A stretch of 64,000 nucleotides of DNA from the NCBI GenBank assembly GCA_934667175.1, contig CAKULN010000003.1, positions 62,001 through 126,000 on the forward strand. The letters run 5' to 3'. Below, piece by piece: positions 17,439-26,244 of the stretch (the first letter of the stretch is position 1; each line of letters begins with the position of its first letter). The notes beneath the pieces were generated by a model. It had not been told where the DNA came from, searched no databases, and saw only the letters and a list, made by a program, of their open reading frames with translations. The position numbers were made by a program, and so were the translations under genes. This DNA is from an uncultured Bacteroidales bacterium (GTDB lineage: Bacteria > Bacteroidota > Bacteroidia > Bacteroidales > UBA932).

Positions 17439-19052
17439 TTATTGACGCTTCGAACTTGCCGGCCTCATGGACAAATCAATGACAACCGTGGTTACAGAAC
17501 GCTGCGGGATGCACATAGACTGGGGAAGATGCGGCAAAGATGCGACTAAGGCGAGGTCAGTGCGGGCATCTGTGCGATAGACCTTCACATCGGAAATTTT
17601 TCTGCGGACGGAAGACGGGAGTTTGAGGGATATGTCCACATCCTGAAAGCCGGAGTTCACTCCGACCAGCACGAGTCTGTCACTTTCCGGAGACACAAAG
17701 GCTGATACAGCGAGACCACCGAGATCATCCGCGCCGTCGCAAGCGATGCGGACATAGCCAGGGCGGATGAAGAAACTGTAGTTTCCGAGTGCCCAGAGCA
17801 GCTTGTTCGCTGTGACGCGGCCTCCTTTGTGCAGGTCACCGTCATCCGGCCAGAGTGCGATCAGGGAATGATCACCCTTGACCTCCATGGATTTCCAGTA
17901 GCCCCAAGCCGTAGCGCCTGCCACGGTCATGTCGCTGTGTATCAGCCGGGACATCAGAAGGGCCACATCAATGTCGCCGGAGACATAGTCCTCATGCGTC
18001 ATTCCATCCTTGATCTTGATCAGCGACGATGGCAACAGACACCACTCCGACTGCTGGAAGCCTACGTTGTACTTGTCGCAGACCTCCTTGACCTTGTGGC
18101 GTACCTCCAACATCTGGCGGTTGGAGGTCTCGCTCCAATAGTCATGTCCGACAATCAAACGCGGGATGTGGCGGAAATTTCCGAGGTAGTAGTGGCTGGC
18201 CGGATCCCAGAAACGCTGCACAAGAAAGGCCGGGGCAAGGTCAGTTCCTCCGAAACCCTGTTGAAGATAGTTGGAGGTGGAGTAGAAATATTTCAGATCG
18301 CCACTCTCTCCTACCGTTATCTTCACGTCCTCAAGCCCCTTTCTGGCATCCAGTGCCTTGTCTAGTTCAGAGAACACATGGTACATCTCGTCGATCCTCC
18401 ACGACGAGCCTTCCTGACGCGGAGAGTTCCAACGCACGTTAGGCTCATTGATCGGGCTGATGTAGGAGACTTTCAAGCCGTTTTCTTGGTAGTGTGCAGC
18501 GACATCGGCAAGATAGCCCGCAAACTTTCCGTAGCATTCCGGCCGGAGATTCGCCCGGTCAGTCGAGGGAGCCCAACCCTTCCCGTTCAGTGTGAACTGC
18601 ACGGGAGGAGTGTTGGAAAAGAGCAGGAAGTTGTTGCAGCCGAGTTCCGCGGCCTTAGAGACGAACCAGCGCTGTCCCGGACACTTGTTCCAGTCATAGC
18701 CGCTGCCGTCCGCAGTGAGATATGACTCTGCCCTTCTCTGAAAAGGCAGGATGTCCGGATTCTCCTGCTCAAGCGTACCTCCGCCGAGGTTTACCCGCCA
18801 CATAGACAACCCGATTCCACACGGATTCCCCGCCGCATCGGTTTCATGACTGAACAGCCATCGCGCGATTCGAGACTTCTCAGCCTCGCTCCAGTAACGT
18901 CCGACGAATTCCCCGCTCCAAGCGTCCGAAGCGGTGAAATTGTCTATAGTCTGAAAACTCTCCGACGGATTGACCGTCACAGTCCTGGTCTGCGAGAACA
19001 CCGAAGTGCAGCATACCAGAATAAACAGTGTGATGGTGAGGTATTTTTTCAT
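17439..19052 (-). CDS. GH30-family glycoside hydrolase (beta-1,6-glycanase-like)
   Basis: A 537-residue secreted enzyme with a signal peptide (LTITLFILVCCTSVFSQ), a (beta/alpha)8 barrel and the side beta-domain typical of GH30. The likely acid/base is Glu203 in ISPINEPNVRW and the nucleophile Glu336 in FQQSEWCLL. The GLSMWRVNLGGG and FSNTPPVQFTLNG segments are typical of the clan. The C-terminal beta-domain carries RLVLVGVNSG and VKVYRTDARTDL. GH30 members act on beta-1,6-glucan, beta-1,6-galactan, glucosylceramide or xylan; this sequence resembles the galactanase/glucanase side, but that is inference. It is read between GH3 (10 bp upstream) and the beta-helix fusion, so the three hydrolases are probably coexpressed. 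Confidence 0.87.
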   Translation of the reverse strand: MKKYLTITLFILVCCTSVFSQTRTVTVNPSESFQTIDNFTASDAWSGEFVGRYWSEAEKSRIARWLFSHETDAAGNPCGIGLSMWRVNLGGGTLEQENPDILPFQRRAESYLTADGSGYDWNKCPGQRWFVSKAAELGCNNFLLFSNTPPVQFTLNGKGWAPSTDRANLRPECYGKFAGYLADVAAHYQENGLKVSYISPINEPNVRWNSPRQEGSSWRIDEMYHVFSELDKALDARKGLEDVKITVGESGDLKYFYSTSNYLQQGFGGTDLAPAFLVQRFWDPASHYYLGNFRHIPRLIVGHDYWSETSNRQMLEVRHKVKEVCDKYNVGFQQSEWCLLPSSLIKIKDGMTHEDYVSGDIDVALLMSRLIHSDMTVAGATAWGYWKSMEVKGDHSLIALWPDDGDLHKGGRVTANKLLWALGNYSFFIRPGYVRIACDGADDLGGLAVSAFVSPESDRLVLVGVNSGFQDVDISLKLPSSVRRKISDVKVYRTDARTDLALVASLPHLPQSMCIPQRSVTTVVIDLSMRPASSKRQ

Positions 19053-19062
19053 TGAATATTGA

Positions 19063-21252
19063 TTATTTTCTTAGCTTGAATCTGATTGTCTGGAATATGT
19101 CGTCAGACGAGGTTCCGAACAGGGCCTCGAACTCGCCGGCTTCCGAAACCCATGCCTGGGCGGAGTCATCGAAGAAACGAAGATCATCGGTGTCAATGCT
19201 GAGTTCAACTGTTCCGCTCTCGCCCGGATCCAGCCAGATCTTTCCGAAATCCTTGAGTTCCTTCACGGGGCGCGGCAGGGACGACTCGATGTCACGGATG
19301 TAGAGTTGGACCGTCTGTGCGCCGCGCATCCCTCCGACATTCCTGACCGGGACGCGGAACGTCAGCGAGCCGCCATCACGGATGGAGTTGCCCGAAGCCT
19401 TGACTGGTCCTGTCTCGAAGTCGGTGTAGCTCAGGCCGTAGCCGAACGGGAACAACGGCTTCGTTCCCATCTTATCAAACCATCTGTAGCCCACTAAAAT
19501 GCCTTCCGAGTACACCACATCTCCGGAATTTTCCGGATCGTAGTTGCCGAGGAAATGAGGTGGATAGTCTTCCAACCTCCGGGCAATCGTGAACGGAAGC
19601 CGCCCAGACGGACAGACCTTTCCGAACAGCACATCCGCCAGCGCATTCCCTGCCTCGCTGCCGCCGTACCAACCGTAAAGGACGGCATCAGCGGAATCAA
19701 GCCATGGCATGGAAACGGCAGAGCCAGAGACAAGGGTCACCACCAGTTTGTCAGCGACCCTGCCCAAGGCTTCGATCAATTGGTTCTGGGAATATGGCAA
19801 CTCATAACTTACCCGATCCATTCCTTCGCAGTCCTGGTGCGCCCAGCGGTTATGACCTCCGAAAAAGAGGACCACATCAGCGTTTTTCGCGGCCTCCACC
19901 GCCTCTTCACGAAGCTCCACGGCATCGTCCGACTCCAAACCGCTCCCGACCGGCCGGTAGCCACGGACGAAAGCCACTTCCGCCTTGTCACCAACGAGAC
20001 TGCGGATTCCTTCAAGAGGAGTGATCTCACGCTTCGTCTTGACACCCATGGAACCTCCTCCCCAACAATGCCTTGCGGTGGCGTTGTCTCCGACGACAAG
20101 AATCCTCTTCACGGACGGGAGGTCCAAAGGAAGCGCACGGTTCTCGTTTTTCAGCAGGACGATCCCTTCCTGGGCGACATCCCGTGACATTCTGAAATGC
20201 TCGGGAGAGGCAAAGGAGCCGAAATCTGTCCTTCCGGACATCGTGGTGCGGAAAATCAGACGAAGAACCCTGCGGACCTTGTCGTCAAGCCCTGATTCTG
20301 AATATCTCCCCCCACGAAGTCCCTCAAGATAAGGCCCAGCAAGATGAAAAGCATCATAAGAATCTTTCCAATTGGTTGACAATCCGTTGGTTCCGGTCCC
20401 GAATTCCATATCAAGACCGTTATTCACCGCCTGATCGGTGTCATGAGTTCCTCCCCAGTCCGAGATCACAACCCCGTCAAAACCCCATTCGCCTTTAAGA
20501 ATATCCTTCAGCAGGTACCGGTTATGGCAGCAGTAGTCTCCTTTGTAGCGGTTGTAAGCCCCCATGACCGCCCACACCCCGGCATCTTTGACGGCAGCCT
20601 CGAACTCCGGCAGATAGATCTCGCGGAGAGCCCTGTCATCCACCACGACATTCACAGAACTGCGGAACGATTCCTGATTGTTGAGGGCGAAGTGCTTCAC
20701 GCAAGCCGCGACACCGCTTTTCTGTATGGCCTTGATGTAAGGCACAGCCATGCCAGAAGCAAGGCAAGGATCCTCGCCAAGATATTCAAAATTCCGCCCG
20801 CAAAGCGGGGTTCTGAATATGTTCACCCCCGGAGCGAGCAAAACGGTCTTGCCACGATACCGGGCCTCCTCGCCGAGGAAAGAGCCGTACTCGGAGGCCC
20901 TGTCCCTGTTCCATGTCGCCGCAAGGCAGGTAAGGTTAGGGCCGGCGGTGCAGGAGTCGTTGGTCTGTCCGGCTGATTTCCACTCATCCCATAAAGTCTG
21001 GGCGCGGACTCCGAACGGGCCATCACTCATCCAAACATCAGGTATGCCCAGGCGTGGCACTCCAGGAGACGAGAATTTGGACTGTGCGCTCAGCACCGAC
21101 ACTTTTTCTTCCAGTGTCATCCTTGACAAGGCATCCTCGACACGTTCCTCGATGCCGGCCGACGGGTCAAGATAAACAGGCAGGCCGCTCCGCACGCATC
21201 CCGCACAGAGCAGCACCGCCGTCAAAAGATTAACGATCGTCTTTTTTCCCAT
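19063..21252 (-). CDS. GH3 beta-glycosidase lipoprotein (complete)
   Basis: A 729-residue GH3 enzyme with a lipoprotein signal (LLCAGCVRSG, Cys19). The nucleophile is Asp265 in VVISDWGGTHD. The sugar-binding KHF (Lys186-His187) and LGIPDVWMSDGPFGVR are intact, followed by the alpha/beta sandwich (RILVVGDNATARHCWGGGS) and the fibronectin-III-like end. GH3 releases single sugars from the non-reducing end of beta-linked oligosaccharides. The start codon overlaps the stop of the upstream lipoprotein gene by one base (TGATG), which implies coupled translation. This intact gene contrasts with the deleted GH3 remnant at the end of the same operon. Confidence 0.93.
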   Translation of the reverse strand: MGKKTIVNLLTAVLLCAGCVRSGLPVYLDPSAGIEERVEDALSRMTLEEKVSVLSAQSKFSSPGVPRLGIPDVWMSDGPFGVRAQTLWDEWKSAGQTNDSCTAGPNLTCLAATWNRDRASEYGSFLGEEARYRGKTVLLAPGVNIFRTPLCGRNFEYLGEDPCLASGMAVPYIKAIQKSGVAACVKHFALNNQESFRSSVNVVVDDRALREIYLPEFEAAVKDAGVWAVMGAYNRYKGDYCCHNRYLLKDILKGEWGFDGVVISDWGGTHDTDQAVNNGLDMEFGTGTNGLSTNWKDSYDAFHLAGPYLEGLRGGRYSESGLDDKVRRVLRLIFRTTMSGRTDFGSFASPEHFRMSRDVAQEGIVLLKNENRALPLDLPSVKRILVVGDNATARHCWGGGSMGVKTKREITPLEGIRSLVGDKAEVAFVRGYRPVGSGLESDDAVELREEAVEAAKNADVVLFFGGHNRWAHQDCEGMDRVSYELPYSQNQLIEALGRVADKLVVTLVSGSAVSMPWLDSADAVLYGWYGGSEAGNALADVLFGKVCPSGRLPFTIARRLEDYPPHFLGNYDPENSGDVVYSEGILVGYRWFDKMGTKPLFPFGYGLSYTDFETGPVKASGNSIRDGGSLTFRVPVRNVGGMRGAQTVQLYIRDIESSLPRPVKELKDFGKIWLDPGESGTVELSIDTDDLRFFDDSAQAWVSEAGEFEALFGTSSDDIFQTIRFKLRK

Positions 21253-22652
21253 CAGTCAGCCAACCCGGTTTTTCTGACAAGTCTGAAGCCACCAAAATAG
21301 AACACCGAGCCCTTGAAGGCCTTAGCCATTTCCTCTGAACTCGGATTGATGCCCAGTTTCACGCGCCACAGCTGGCCATTGGAAATCTTTTCGCAAAACT
21401 CCTGTGTCAAAGGGAACGTGATCCTGTGCCACTGGTTGTCCGAGATGCCAAGGTATAATCTACCTTTGTTGCCGCCCGTACGCCTGTAGATAGGATAGTA
21501 TTTGTTGTTTCCTATCATGTTCCAGAACAACTCGTCGTACTTGTTGTCGGCATTCAAGGCTGAATCCTCGCATTTCACGTAATATTCAATGGCGTAGTTT
21601 CCGTCTGAATATGGTTTCATATCTATGTACTTAGAGCCTTCCACATTCAGGATTCCACTCCACTTCGTCTCCGAGGTCAGTTCCCATCTTATAGCAGGGG
21701 CACCCATGAACTTCACATCCTCTGATTTTTGCACGGATGACGTTTTCTCCGAGGTTTTTGGAAAGAATTTGTCTCCATCACGCCCGGTGTGAAGCTGCAC
21801 GCCGTCATCGGCGATCCAAACCGGATTGACCTTCAATGGCAGGATCTCACCTCTCTGCACTGAAAAATCCTTCACTTCCCTCTCAGCGATATAGACCTTT
21901 CCGTCCTTGTGACGCATGGTCAGCAGGAGTTTGCCAGTGTACTTGAACGGGCGTACCGCCATGTAGTAAGTGCCTGCCTCAAGTCCCTCTCCGTCAGATG
22001 AAAGCAGCGTCACACCACTGTAACGGAATCCCCATGAATAGGCTGTGGTCTTCGCGAATTTTGTCCCCACATTGCCTGTCATGCCACCATTCTCGTCGAG
22101 ATCAGTGTTGGCCGGGTTTTCCAGAGTCACAGACACGCATCCTTCAGGCAAATCAATCTTGATCAGACCACAGACCTGCGTGAACAGGAATTGGTTCTTC
22201 GACGCATCGCATGATGCAACCATAAGCGTGACATTGTCGGATACTCCGTCCTTTTTAGCAAACTGCACCTCAGGAATATTTGAGACAAGGTCGCCCGATT
22301 CGGTGAGAGACGCCTTCTCGTTGTAAGGGTAAAAGGCGCTCCAATCGCCTGACGGAGCGGTGGCAGAACCTGTGAAAGTGGCGGACGGGCCTCCTTCCTT
22401 GGTCGTGAAAGGCTGAGGCTTTCCATTCTTGTCAAACACGCCGATCTTGTCTCCGGCGCTCCACACCATTTTGGTGAACTCTCCAGCGTCATTCTTGGCC
22501 AGATTCGTCCTTGTCTCGATGAAGCCTGCGGTGAAGGTCCTCAATCCATCCGATTCCTGAACAGTCCCGGTTTCTTCCTTTGAACAAGCAGCAAGGCCAA
22601 GAACGGTCAGGCAGACTATCAACAGTTTATGTGTTTTCATAAAAATTCTCAT
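21252..22652 (-). CDS. Fimbrillin-like surface lipoprotein, likely PUL glycan-binding protein
   Basis: A 466-residue lipoprotein (LTVLGLAACSKEE) with an N-terminal half that resembles fimbrillin/Mfa-like families (FTAGFIETRT, MVWSAGDKIGVFDKNG, WSAFYPYNE, GTYYMAVRPFKYTGKLLLTM). The C-terminal half (about residues 290-466) is a beta-sandwich-like segment without a named family, possibly carbohydrate binding (APAIRWELTSETKWSG, GSVFYFGGFRLVRKTG). The position between GH5 and GH3, with one-base overlaps at both ends (TAATG and TGATG), fits the surface glycan-binding protein that usually follows susD. A second ATG at 22640 is possible and also gives a lipoprotein signal. Confidence 0.75.
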   Translation of the reverse strand: MRIFMKTHKLLIVCLTVLGLAACSKEETGTVQESDGLRTFTAGFIETRTNLAKNDAGEFTKMVWSAGDKIGVFDKNGKPQPFTTKEGGPSATFTGSATAPSGDWSAFYPYNEKASLTESGDLVSNIPEVQFAKKDGVSDNVTLMVASCDASKNQFLFTQVCGLIKIDLPEGCVSVTLENPANTDLDENGGMTGNVGTKFAKTTAYSWGFRYSGVTLLSSDGEGLEAGTYYMAVRPFKYTGKLLLTMRHKDGKVYIAEREVKDFSVQRGEILPLKVNPVWIADDGVQLHTGRDGDKFFPKTSEKTSSVQKSEDVKFMGAPAIRWELTSETKWSGILNVEGSKYIDMKPYSDGNYAIEYYVKCEDSALNADNKYDELFWNMIGNNKYYPIYRRTGGNKGRLYLGISDNQWHRITFPLTQEFCEKISNGQLWRVKLGINPSSEEMAKAFKGSVFYFGGFRLVRKTGLAD

Positions 22653-24514
22653 TAAAATTCAATTACAGGTAACGTCTTGAAATCCTCAATGGTCCCGCCT
22701 TTGTCCTTGCCAGAATCAGGGTTTTCCTTGCCAGGATCAGGGTTTTCAGGGGTCCAATCCGGATCGAGCGGCCCGACAATCATAACGTCATCCACATAGA
22801 ATGTCGCGCCTATCGGACCGGAGAAATTTTCCGGTGTGAACCGAATGAGCTGAACCTTCGCCCAAGAGAAATGCCCCTTGGAGGATTCGTACGGAGCCCC
22901 GTCGGACTGAATGTAGTCGAAATCAGAGAGCGGAATCTTAACCTCGCACCATTCGCCATCAGTCTTTACGTTGGCCGATGTGATACGGTAGGCGGCGACC
23001 CAGTTCTGCTGTTCGGACGGTTCCTTGAACTTGGTCTTGTCGTTGCGGAACCAGATGCTCCAGGCCATTGACTTCGCATTCTTCATCTCGGCCCTGAAAC
23101 GGAAACGGATGGAAGTCTTGTGCAGGTTGAATTTCGTGAGATCCTCCTCACCGCTCAGGAACGAGAAATAAATGTCCGCCCATTTCTTGGTTACATCCCA
23201 TTTTATGCAGTTCTCGCCGACAGCCGGGTTATCCTTGCAAGGGATTGTAAGGTAAGTAAGTTTTGAAGGATCAAGAACCTTGAGACCTTCGCCGAACGCA
23301 TCGTCGTAAAGGACCATCTTGGTGTAGCCGCTCTCGTCATCGTCCCCACCCTGATAGACCGGAGGAATCTGGAAGCCAAGGGCTTTTACCAAATCCAGGT
23401 TGAGGTCTCTGTTGAATTTGGCGTTTCGTTCCACATTGAACAAACCAAAATCTCCTGAGTATTTCCATACTGTCCAAGAAATACCGTTCTGTTCGGCGTA
23501 TTTCCTGACGAACTCGTGCCAGCGGCAACGGTCCTCGGCAGGAGCGCCCTTTGTGTTTTCAAATTGCCCTATGACTCCGAACTCACCCATGAACAGCCTG
23601 ACATTCCTGCGTCTAGCTTCGGTGATTATGTTGTCCATCGCCTGTTGCACGCTGAATTCAGTTCCAAGGTATGAATAGTCAAGAAGGTTCTGCTTGTATG
23701 TGGTGTTTGTGACACTACCGGCCAGAGCCTCTCCATTGAACTTGTCGTTCCAAGGGTAGGGAACCTTTCCTCCGATGTCTTTTAGAGTCGTCCAAGGCGC
23801 ACCTTGGTGGGTGAACACCATCGGGGAGTAGAAGTGGAAGGTGTAGACAAGGTTATCATCCTCATATTCAGGAAGTTCCGACAGACTTCTTCCCGGATTG
23901 GCAGTGACGATGATCGAGTGGGCCGTGTCTATCTTGCGGATCTCCTCGATCAACTGTCCCTGAAGCTCGTGCCAATGGTCCTTCCACCAATCACCGTCAG
24001 GTTCGTTCTGAAGTTCATACACCACCTTGGAAGAGCGATCCTTGCAGTGGGTGGCGATCTGGCGCCACACGCTCTTCATGAAGCCCTCCGCATGATCGTC
24101 CGGATAAGCGGCGACATAGCCGCCCTGGTGATTGTCGATGATCACGGTGATTCCGTACTTGTCCCCAAGGTCAAGGAGTATGTCAAGATTCTTCCAAAAA
24201 GCATCCTGAAGCTTGTAGTCCGCGCTGGCCGGACCTGCGAAACGCCCAAGGGTCATCGGGACACGGACAACATCCATTCCCATCTCCACCAGATGCTGGA
24301 AGGTCTCGTCATTTATGTAGCCCATCCAGATGTTGGACGCGTCATTCCCCTTCGAGACATCGAAGCAGGAGGCAAGGTTCACGCCTCTGGTGAAGGCAGT
24401 CTTCACCAACGGCTTGTCATCACCCTCGTCCGAGGGCAAAACTCCATATAGGTTTCTGGTACATCCGGCAATTGCCATGGCGGCCAGAATCGGCAGCAAT
24501 ATTCTGTGTTTCAT
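22652..24514 (-). CDS. GH5-family endoglycanase lipoprotein
   Basis: A 620-residue surface lipoprotein (AAMAIAGCTR, Cys18). Residues about 38-390 form a GH5 (beta/alpha)8 barrel. Glu171 in YELQNEPDGDWW is the likely acid/base and Glu311 in LFMGEFGVIG the nucleophile; FTRGVNLASCFD and VIIDNHQGGY are family landmarks. A C-terminal beta-sandwich (about 410-600, ending in TFYVDDVMIVG) resembles a carbohydrate-binding module, followed by a Pro/Asp/Lys-rich tail. The ATG at 24514 is chosen because the lipoprotein signal starts there. The enzyme probably cuts the polymer outside the cell before import by SusCD. Beta-glucan or mannan-type substrates are possible; the sequence does not decide. Confidence 0.88.
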   Translation of the reverse strand: MKHRILLPILAAMAIAGCTRNLYGVLPSDEGDDKPLVKTAFTRGVNLASCFDVSKGNDASNIWMGYINDETFQHLVEMGMDVVRVPMTLGRFAGPASADYKLQDAFWKNLDILLDLGDKYGITVIIDNHQGGYVAAYPDDHAEGFMKSVWRQIATHCKDRSSKVVYELQNEPDGDWWKDHWHELQGQLIEEIRKIDTAHSIIVTANPGRSLSELPEYEDDNLVYTFHFYSPMVFTHQGAPWTTLKDIGGKVPYPWNDKFNGEALAGSVTNTTYKQNLLDYSYLGTEFSVQQAMDNIITEARRRNVRLFMGEFGVIGQFENTKGAPAEDRCRWHEFVRKYAEQNGISWTVWKYSGDFGLFNVERNAKFNRDLNLDLVKALGFQIPPVYQGGDDDESGYTKMVLYDDAFGEGLKVLDPSKLTYLTIPCKDNPAVGENCIKWDVTKKWADIYFSFLSGEEDLTKFNLHKTSIRFRFRAEMKNAKSMAWSIWFRNDKTKFKEPSEQQNWVAAYRITSANVKTDGEWCEVKIPLSDFDYIQSDGAPYESSKGHFSWAKVQLIRFTPENFSGPIGATFYVDDVMIVGPLDPDWTPENPDPGKENPDSGKDKGGTIEDFKTLPVIEF

Positions 24515-24530
24515 AATATGTGATTGATTG

Positions 24531-26225
24531 TTAAAGTCCTTCATAACCTGGATTCTGCTCAAGCACCTTCGATATCTGAAGATGTGCCGCCGAGAACGGG
24601 AAAAGTTTCTTGTATGAATTGACACCTCCGTCAGGCTGGTGGTCCCACCACTCTCCGGTGATGTACTGGTTCCATCTGATGAGGTCCGTCCTGCGTCTGC
24701 ATTCGCCCAGGAACTCAACCATCCACTCGTCCAGCATCCTCCACTGGTCCAGATTCTCGGCTGTCACCGGATTCGGGTCATTGCCACCTTCAAAATAGCG
24801 CTTGCGCACTTCGTTGATGAGTTTGGCGGCTTCGGCCTTGTCTCCCTTCCTCATCTTGCATTCCGCCAGCGTGTAATACGCCTCGGAAAGCCTCATCAAA
24901 GGGATGTCCGGATTGAACAGCAGTCTCGCGTCATTGGAATTCGGGCGCGGGCAGAATTTTGTGAACCTTATTCCGGAATTCTCCTCTCCGGTGTTCATGT
25001 TGGATTCTGTCTTTCCCTTTGAGAGCTGGGCAACCTGATCGACAAGTTTCAGGGTCTTGCCGTAATATTCCTGTGTTCCGGTCACCTTCCATGAGGGGTT
25101 GTCCGGGTTGACAAGTTCGCCGAAAAAGAACATTCCCTCGTATTTGCCGTTGCCGAGATAGCGGTAAGGCTTCTTCCTGACATCCGTGTCCTCAAATTTA
25201 GAGAACGGAGAGCCAAGTTTGTAGGTGTATGGCTTGCCTGTGCCGTCCAAAGACGGTGTGAGACAATAGTAGTTGTTTGCGGCGGATTTGGAAAGACCTC
25301 CGAGGTAATTCCTCATGTTGGTCGGCATCTGTCTTTTCCACAGTTCGTATGGATCCGTCTCCAGCTGTGAGCTCTCGTTCGGAATCGACCAGATGATTTC
25401 CTTCGAGTTTTCGTTGTTGAACCCGAATGTCGTGGTCCAGTCAGCGTCAAGTTCATAAGCACCGTATTTCCCGGCGATCAAATCCTCGCAAACCTTCGCG
25501 GCCTCATCGTACATATCGACTCCTATGTACGACACCGCATTGAAGTAGAGTCTCGCCAGAGCCATCGCTGCGGCCGCCTGACGGATGTCACCCTGCTCTG
25601 TCTCACCGGCTTTCTTCACCTCCAATCCTTTTATGGATTTCTTCAAAAGGTCCTCGGTGAAATAGAACGTCTCCTTGGCGGTAGAGCGAGGCTTCTCCTC
25701 CTTGGCGCTTCCGGGATAAATCGGAATGCCGCCATAGCAGTCTAACGCCTGGAGATAATATATTCCCACCATCGCCTCCATCTGGGCCTTCCAGTTGTCA
25801 AAAGTGCCGTCCGGAAAGCCGAATTTCTTCAGATTGACCTGAGACAAGTCGTCAAGTGTCGCCCAACATCTTGAAGTCCCGGACATCCTGGAACCGTAGA
25901 CAAAATAACTTGAGGAAAAATAAAGCGGAAAGTCATGATAGTGCATCTTGTACAAGATGTTGCTCTTGTCGGCGTTCTGGCTGCCCCTGACCGGAGAAAT
26001 GAACTCGTCCGTGGTCAGTTCCTGCATGGCGAAATAGTCGGGATTCATCGCCAAAACGTACCTCGCGTGCGTGAACGGGCGGTAGAAGCGCTGCCAGACA
26101 GCCTCCTTCGAATCGTAGAAAGTGTCCGGAGCAACCTGCGTGAAATACACAGGCTCGATGTCGCATCCGGCAGCGGCGACAAGTGAGATGGCCAAAGCCA
26201 TCATTTTGAATATATTGGTTTTCAT
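24531..26225 (-). CDS. SusD-like surface glycan-binding lipoprotein (PUL 2)
   Basis: A 564-residue SusD/RagB lipoprotein. The signal ends AISLVAAAGCDIEP, followed by a helical TPR-like body (MEAMVGIYYLQALDCYGGIPIY, LARLYFNAVSYIG) and the usual C-terminal repeats (SEAYYTLAECKMRKGDKAEA, VEFLGECRRRTDLIRWN), ending LEQNPGYEGL. The ATG at 26225 is selected because the lipoprotein signal begins there. It sits 19 bp after susC and 16 bp before the GH5 gene, so it is in the operon core. It would form the lid of the transporter encoded by the adjacent susC. Confidence 0.94.
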   Translation of the reverse strand: MKTNIFKMMALAISLVAAAGCDIEPVYFTQVAPDTFYDSKEAVWQRFYRPFTHARYVLAMNPDYFAMQELTTDEFISPVRGSQNADKSNILYKMHYHDFPLYFSSSYFVYGSRMSGTSRCWATLDDLSQVNLKKFGFPDGTFDNWKAQMEAMVGIYYLQALDCYGGIPIYPGSAKEEKPRSTAKETFYFTEDLLKKSIKGLEVKKAGETEQGDIRQAAAAMALARLYFNAVSYIGVDMYDEAAKVCEDLIAGKYGAYELDADWTTTFGFNNENSKEIIWSIPNESSQLETDPYELWKRQMPTNMRNYLGGLSKSAANNYYCLTPSLDGTGKPYTYKLGSPFSKFEDTDVRKKPYRYLGNGKYEGMFFFGELVNPDNPSWKVTGTQEYYGKTLKLVDQVAQLSKGKTESNMNTGEENSGIRFTKFCPRPNSNDARLLFNPDIPLMRLSEAYYTLAECKMRKGDKAEAAKLINEVRKRYFEGGNDPNPVTAENLDQWRMLDEWMVEFLGECRRRTDLIRWNQYITGEWWDHQPDGGVNSYKKLFPFSAAHLQISKVLEQNPGYEGL

Positions 26226-26244
26226 TATTTTAGAATATTGATTA